Assembly: GCA_025093555.1 (NCBI GenBank)
Contig: JAIWNF010000161.1
Coordinates: forward strand, 1-20,407
Direction: 5' to 3'
From: Circinella umbellata
Taxonomy: Eukaryota > Mucoromycota > Mucoromycetes > Mucorales > Lichtheimiaceae
Length of the DNA: 20,407 bases
The position numbers and the translations under genes were made by a program. Positions 14,889 through 20,407 of the stretch are shown here, piece by piece. The stretch's first letter is position 1. The number at the start of each line of letters is the position of its first letter. The notes under the pieces were generated by a model, which was not told the DNA's origin, searched no databases, and saw only the letters and a list, made by a program, of their open reading frames with translations.

Positions 14889-17477
14889 ATGTCTACCCAA
14901 AGCATGACCATCACGAACGTTTCTTCTGTTATTGCACAGGCTATTAATCTGTTGAAAGAACAACATACAGGTCCAGTTGCTCCCGTCGATCCTGTATCTC
15001 CTGTCGTAACAGTAGAAAAGTATCGATCGCAATATGAACAATGGATTAAAGATGAAGAGGACCGTCTTGGACTTAAGTTTTATAACCGAACAAATGAATA
15101 TTGCATAAAGCGTAATATTGAATATTGTAATAGATATGGTGCCCATAAAGATGCTGATCAACATATTACAGCATCCCAGGAACAAACAAATATTGTTTTT
15201 CAACAATATGTGCCACGCGAAAATAATAAACGTGGTCGTCCTACGATATGTACCTTTATAGAGGTACTATTTCTACTATTTATGAAGAAATAACACCTTC
15301 TGTTTTATATCTTTTCATATGTAGTTTCGCAATATAATAGAAATGGATTATATATATTTTTATTAGGTATATCAATGCCATCGCCATCGCATACCAGCTC
15401 CTATATCTGATTATGATAATCGACGCCATGATAATATTCCTTATGGATGTACAGCATCTATTAAGGTAAAAGGCACTTCTAGCCATCTTGGAATAGTATC
15501 AGTAACATATGACTGGCAGCATACCGGTCATATTCCTGGTTCAATTGACGACTTGGTTTCAGCACCTATCTTGCGTTTAGTAAAAAAAACTCTTAGTGAT
15601 CTTGTTGATCAAAATTTAGATTGGCAAAATATCAAACATATGTTACGTGTTGACCGTGAAATATTAGAAAAAATTCTTGCAGGTAATACTGCTGAAATTC
15701 CAAATGTTTTGCGAATCACATACCAAGAAGTTTAGTATTTGATGACTCAATCACTACAAAAACGAGCTTACCGTGATTCGGATATGGGTGAGAGCCTTAT
15801 AAAGTGGAAATCCTTTATTGTTGAAAAAGGAGATTATTGTCTATATGAGAATATGGATTCAATTCAAGATGGCATGTTTTTTTTTGCATTTATGTATAAT
15901 TAGCAAATTAATGTATGTTGAGCATTTTTCATTTTTTTTTGCTTTTTATTTTATATACTTAATCCTATATATAGATTTTACGTGAAAACAGTCGTGTTGT
16001 GTGCCTTGATTCAACCCATTGTACGTGTGTTGGATATGATCGGGAACGATGTTTCCTTTATATACTTATTGCAAGAAGTGATACAACTGGAAAAGGGGCT
16101 CCATTTTGTTGGATGATTACCAACTCTGAAGCCCATCAACCAGTTGAGCATTGGCTTCATGAAAATCATGGATTTCGACCTGTCAAGATGATGATTGATA
16201 ATTCAGATACTGAGATCCTTGCAATTCGTAAAGCATTAGGTGATTCTTGCCAAATTTTATTATGCCATTGGCATATCCTCCGTGCTTGGAAAAAACAAAT
16301 CGCATCAAAGGTTACTTCTACTCCTGATGTACAAAAAACTATAGATGAGAAAAAGATGCATCGAAATGAAGGTTTTGAAGCAATGATAGCCATGATGAAA
16401 GCAGAAACTATAGATGACTTCAACTATTCGTATGAAGATTTTGAATTATGGTGTCAGGTTGAAGATGGTTGGGATGGAACTGAGTTATTAGATTATTTTG
16501 ACGAGAATATTTGGTGAAAAAGGAGAGTTGGGCAAATGCTTGGCGTCATGTAAGTATTATTTTTATTAGTAATTTAATTTGCAAAAATTGTGTTTTTTAA
16601 TACTATATATATAGCAAAATATGCTTATAGATACTAATAATATGCAAGAATCCTACCACCGTATGTTGAAGGAAGTTTACCTGTCAACATTAAAAAAACA
16701 AAGGGTTGATGTTCTTCTTTATGTTTTATATGAAATTCTTTTATGTGACATAATGGATGATCACATACGAACACAACTTTTCATTCGTGCAGTTGTTCTG
16801 AATAAAAGTGAAAGACAACGATGACGTGTTGCATATAGTTACTCAGGTACATGTTCATATAGTATGACAACAAAGTATTTTATATATTTACTCAATTATT
16901 TAATATATAGAGGATGATGCACAAAGTTTAATTGTTGCACATCATTCCAACCATATAACAGTTATGTCATTCACAACACCAGGGCAATTTTATGAAGTAG
17001 ATGTTAATGAAATAACTGACACGATGATTGGATGTACATGTCCAGATCATGTCAGAAGTGGTGCTTTGTGTAAGCATATGTTCCTAGTAAATAGAATTGA
17101 AAAAATTGCTTTAATGGATAGAACATCTCGACAGGTAACTCCCCTTTTAATCGCACAAGCTACTGAACATCAAGTTGACGATCCAGAAGATGCACTTGTT
17201 TTGGCGATGGAAAGGTTTGTTAAACATAGTTGCTGAGGCAACCGTTTTATTTTCAAGAAAAAATAACTTATAACTTAAAATATTATACTTGCTTAGATTG
17301 AGTACATCAGCTGAGAAGTTGAACACTCAACTCACCAAAGTTAGCCGTACAAATTATGATTCAACAGCTACAAGATATATCAACAAAGTAGCAGAACAGC
17401 TTAGTAGTGCATGGTCCACTTTAAAACGGCATGAAAGCAGCAATATTAATCCTAACGATCAAAACCGTTACTATTAG
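14889..17477 (+). pseudogene. MULE transposase with FAR1-like and SWIM fingers, broken
   Basis: Six exons: 14889-15263, 15367-about 15873, 15975-16549, 16615-16846, 16911-17214, 17297-17477. Order: an N-terminal Pro/Val-rich part; a FAR1/WRKY-like zinc finger (YQCHRHR ... YGCTASIKV ... DWQHTGHIPG); a MULE catalytic domain with first Asp in VCLDSTHCTC (about residue 306), second in MMIDNSDTE (about 369), followed by CHWHILRAW; a TNNMQESYHRMLK block; and a SWIM finger (GCTCPDHVRSGALCKHMF). Transposases of this class excise and insert Mutator-like DNA. Lesions: TAG at 15733-15735, a frameshift at about 16508-16512 (after it LVKKESWANAWRH is in another frame), and TGA at 16822-16824. The donor of the second intron is not a clean GT. 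All other splice sites are good. Confidence 0.8.
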
Positions 17478-17680
17478 TACTTTTATATTTTTATATCATT
17501 ATTTACTTGTTGGATCATCTATACTACTAAAAAGTTTAGATTTTATAAAACCTAAAAAAGGAAATACTTAGAGTCAGCTTAACAACACCGACCTGTATAA
17601 GTAATATTACAATAAAGCTCTTTTTTTTTTGCTTAACGTTTTTTACATTTTTATTTTACAAACTACAACATATTTATAAA
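17478..17680. other. 203-bp spacer between MULE and Helitron genes
   Basis: AT-rich with a T10 run. No clear 5'-TC terminus of a Helitron or TIR of the MULE could be fixed here, so the borders of both elements stay open. Confidence 0.3.
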
Positions 17681-20407
17681 ATGAGCACTCCAATTTGTCC
17701 TTCATGCCATCAGCCCGGTCATTCCCGTAGAACTCACCGAGATTGTTTAATGAATCCAGCTCGATTAAGCATTCGTACTGAGAATGAAACAATTTTCGTG
17801 AATGATCAGGAACAAAGAAACCATTCAAGTAATGACAGTGGTTCTTTGCAACAGCAATCCGTAAGTAATATTAGTTGGGATAGAGAGAAAAGAAAGAACG
17901 CAATCATTAATTCTTGATCCACAATGGTATTAGTCAGAACCTCAATGCCCAAGTTGTGGCCAGTTCGGCCATTCACGAAGAACTTCGCGTCATTGTACAG
18001 CTAACCCTGCAAACACGGAAGTAATAATAATAACCTGTTTTTAGAAAGCTTTTTACATATTATGTTTTCGTTTTTTTTACTTAAAAGACCTTATTTGTAT
18101 AGGCTCCTGTTGTTCTCGCGCGCGTTTCCTCAAATCATATCCCTGAACGTCATTCACTTGGATTAATGGATCGTCAGTGCAGCCATTGTCAGGCACATAT
18201 GTGGGTTCTGGAACGTGTGGGAAGTTCGTCCAATAGAACACCTGAGTTCCATTTATGCTGTAACAAAGGAGCTGTTAGACTTTCACCATTAAGTCCTACT
18301 CCAACAGAAATAGGACAGCTACTACGTGGTAATGATACTACATCAAAGAACTTCCGTTCTAATATTCGTGCATATAACAATGCATTGAGCTTCGCGTCAC
18401 TTGGTGCCAGTATCGATCATACTGTTGCAAATTCGCGTGGTGGTGCTTATAATTTTCGTATCCATGGTGAGGTGTATCATCTGATTGGTTCTTTGCTCCC
18501 AAACACGGATCAAGATACACCATCTTTTGCACAAATCTATGTTCATGATCCATCCATGGAGAGACAATTAGACATACGTCGCAATCATACTAACGCCTCA
18601 ATCGACATGGAGGTCTTAAACACTTTACAAACTTTGATGCATCGTATATGTCCGTTTGCTCAAGCTTTTAATAACATGGCTACCCGGTTGAGAAATGAAG
18701 ATGTAAGTGATGTTACACTGGTAATTCGTGCTGAAGGTACACCGGATCAACGACGCTACAATAGACCAACAGGAGACGAGGTTGGACTATTAATTGTGGA
18801 TGGTGCTCACGAAGGCCAGAGTGGAGATCGTGATATTGTAGTGCAAACTCGATCAAATCAAATGCAACGGATATCAGTTAACCATCGTTTCTATGATGCC
18901 ATGCACTATGTGTTGATGTTTCCACAAGGTAGCTTGAATTATTATTTACCGTATTTAATATTTAGTATAAAGTTTAGAATACCTGATTATTAACAAATAC
19001 AATATTTAGGCGATGAGGGTTGGAACATTGGAGCACAATGTATTGATGGCAGTCGTGTAACATGCATGGATTTCTATAAATATCGGTTGATGATTCGTAG
19101 CAACAATGATAATAGTGAAGGACAGAACGATTTGCATCGCTTTGGTAAGCTGTTTCAACAGTATATTACCGACATGTACGCCAAGGTGGAGTCTGAGTGT
19201 CTTAACTATATCAGGAGCAATCAGGACAAACTACGTTCGGATTTGTATAAAAGTGTTGCAGATGCTGTCGATCTTGGTGATAATGATATGGCGAATGTCG
19301 GTAAGCGAGTTATACTGCCCTCATCTTTTATTGGAGGTCCACGTCATATGAAACAACTTTATCAGGACGCCATGAGTATTGTACGACGCTTTGGAAAACC
19401 AGATATATTTGTTACTATGACCACCAATCCCAGATGGCATGAGATCCAAGACTCCCTTCTCCCAGGACAGACGGCGGCAGAGCGACCTGACATTTGTGTT
19501 CGTGTGTTCAAAATGAAACTGAAAGAATTGATGTATGATCTCACAAAGAATATGGTTCTCGGTAAAGTAGTCGGACATGTACATACTGTGGAATTTCAGA
19601 AGCGTGGTCTTCCACATGCTCATATTTTGCTCATTTTGGCACAAAGTGATAAACCGCGAACACCTGAAGATGTCGATGACATTGTATCAGCCGAACTGCC
19701 CAATGCAGACCAATACCCAGCTGCACGTGCAACAGTAGAAAGGTTAATGATGCATGGACCTTGCGGAGACCTTAATTCTCGATCGCCATGTATGCAAGGT
19801 GGTGCATGTTCAAAACGTTTTCCCAAGCAGCTTTCAGATGAAACAAATATGAGCGAAAATGGGTATCCTGTTTATAGGCGACGTAGAAACAACAATGATC
19901 ATGTTTATAAAAATGGTGTTCGGATGGATAATCGATGGGTGGTACCTCACAATATATTTTTATGTACTAAATATGACGCTCACATCAATGTAGAGATATG
20001 TACTTCGATTGCTTCTATCAAGTATGTTTATAAATATGTGTATAAGGGTCATGATCGTGCAGCAGTGGTGGTATCTCAAAATCAGCGACAATCAAATGCT
20101 CAAAGTACAACAAACGAGCAAGCCGATCCATCTATGAACGAAATCAAAACATATCTTGATGCAAGATATATTTCTGCATGCGAAGGCTGTTGGCGTCTCT
20201 TCTCATTCTCTTTACATAAGGAATTTCCAAACCACCAACGCTTGGCTATACACCTTGAAGATGAACAACTGGCGTATTTCAATGAAGATGATGACCCGAC
20301 GACTATTGTTGATCGTGTACATGAAACGAGTTTAATAGCTTGGTTCAATTACAATATTGAAAATGAGGATGGCCGCCAGGTATTGTATCCTGACTTTCTG
20401 AGAACTA
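17681..20407 (+). CDS. Helitron Rep/helicase, N-terminal part, runs off window
   Basis: Exons 17681-17860, 17934-18020, 18103-18928 and 19010 to beyond 20407 join in phase to about 830 residues without a stop. Exons 1 and 2 each hold one knuckle of identical spacing (CPSCHQPGHSRRTHRDC and CPSCGQFGHSRRTSRHC, C-x2-C-x4-H-x7-C). Residues from about 111 carry a further Cys pair (CSHCQAHMW ... HLCC) and the Helitron N-terminal region (RAYNNALSFASLGA, YNFRIHGEVYHLIGSLLP). The Rep domain has the HUH motif FQKRGLPHAHILL (about 560-572) and the tyrosine cluster IKYVYKYVYKG (about 701-711), which in this family supply metal binding and strand nicking for rolling-circle transposition. The SF1 helicase part would lie downstream of 20407. 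No lesion is visible; this is the only large transposase in the window that looks intact. Confidence 0.9.

Overview
The window reads as repeat-rich nuclear DNA of an early-diverging fungus, most likely Mucoromycota (Mucorales or a relative). The grounds are very AT-rich DNA, many short GT-AG introns (about 50-280 nt) with gtaag-type donors and atatag-type acceptors, and four DNA-transposon types with the sequence style seen in those fungi: a Tc1/mariner element with a YLPPYSPELNPIEQFW motif, a Merlin (IS1595/ISXO2-type) transposase, a MULE with a SWIM finger, and a Helitron with C-x2-C-x4-H-x7-C knuckles. No search was run, so the lineage is an inference.

Layout. 1-1792: no intact gene, but short coding-like relics on + at 448-540, 658-747 and about 1640-1745 (the last resembles a SNF2-type helicase C-domain). 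1793-3581 (-): a five-exon gene with an HMG-box-like segment; an in-frame TAG cuts off its natural 5' end. 4110-5279 (-): 3' part of another multi-exon gene ending in an Asn/His-rich, basic tail; it loses its 5' end at a junction with an extremely AT-rich island. 5283-7130: that island, holding an intact Lys/Asn/Ile-rich 171-aa ORF with a giant-virus-like Cys/His motif, a shred of Tc1 transposase, and two diverged tandem units of about 270-330 bp full of palindromes.

7131-13267 is a nest of mobile DNA. Two pairs of long inverted repeats overlap in an offset order (A ... C ... B' C'). All four outer ends carry a hairpin around the same interrupted palindrome, GCGACCTCAGTCGC. A complete 1985-bp Tc1/mariner element (8428-10412, TA duplication) sits between A and C. 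Inside C/C' lie a tRNA-derived pol III sequence (about 10781-10853, T7 terminator) and a Merlin transposase gene whose second catalytic Asp is Asn and whose neighbouring Trp is a stop.

13461-14111 (-) is a predicted coiled-coil protein of unknown function with a duplicated 40-bp element at and upstream of its start. 14889-17477 (+) is a six-exon MULE transposase gene with two stops and a frameshift. 17681-20407 (+) is the intact N-terminal part (about 830 residues, Rep/HUH domain) of a Helitron protein that runs off the window.

No host operon or pathway is visible. The unifying theme is layered transposon insertion and decay. Most lesions can be explained as C:G to T:A transitions, mainly TGG to TAG/TGA. 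The least explained parts are the AT-rich island with its virus-like ORF and the offset hairpin-ended inverted repeats.
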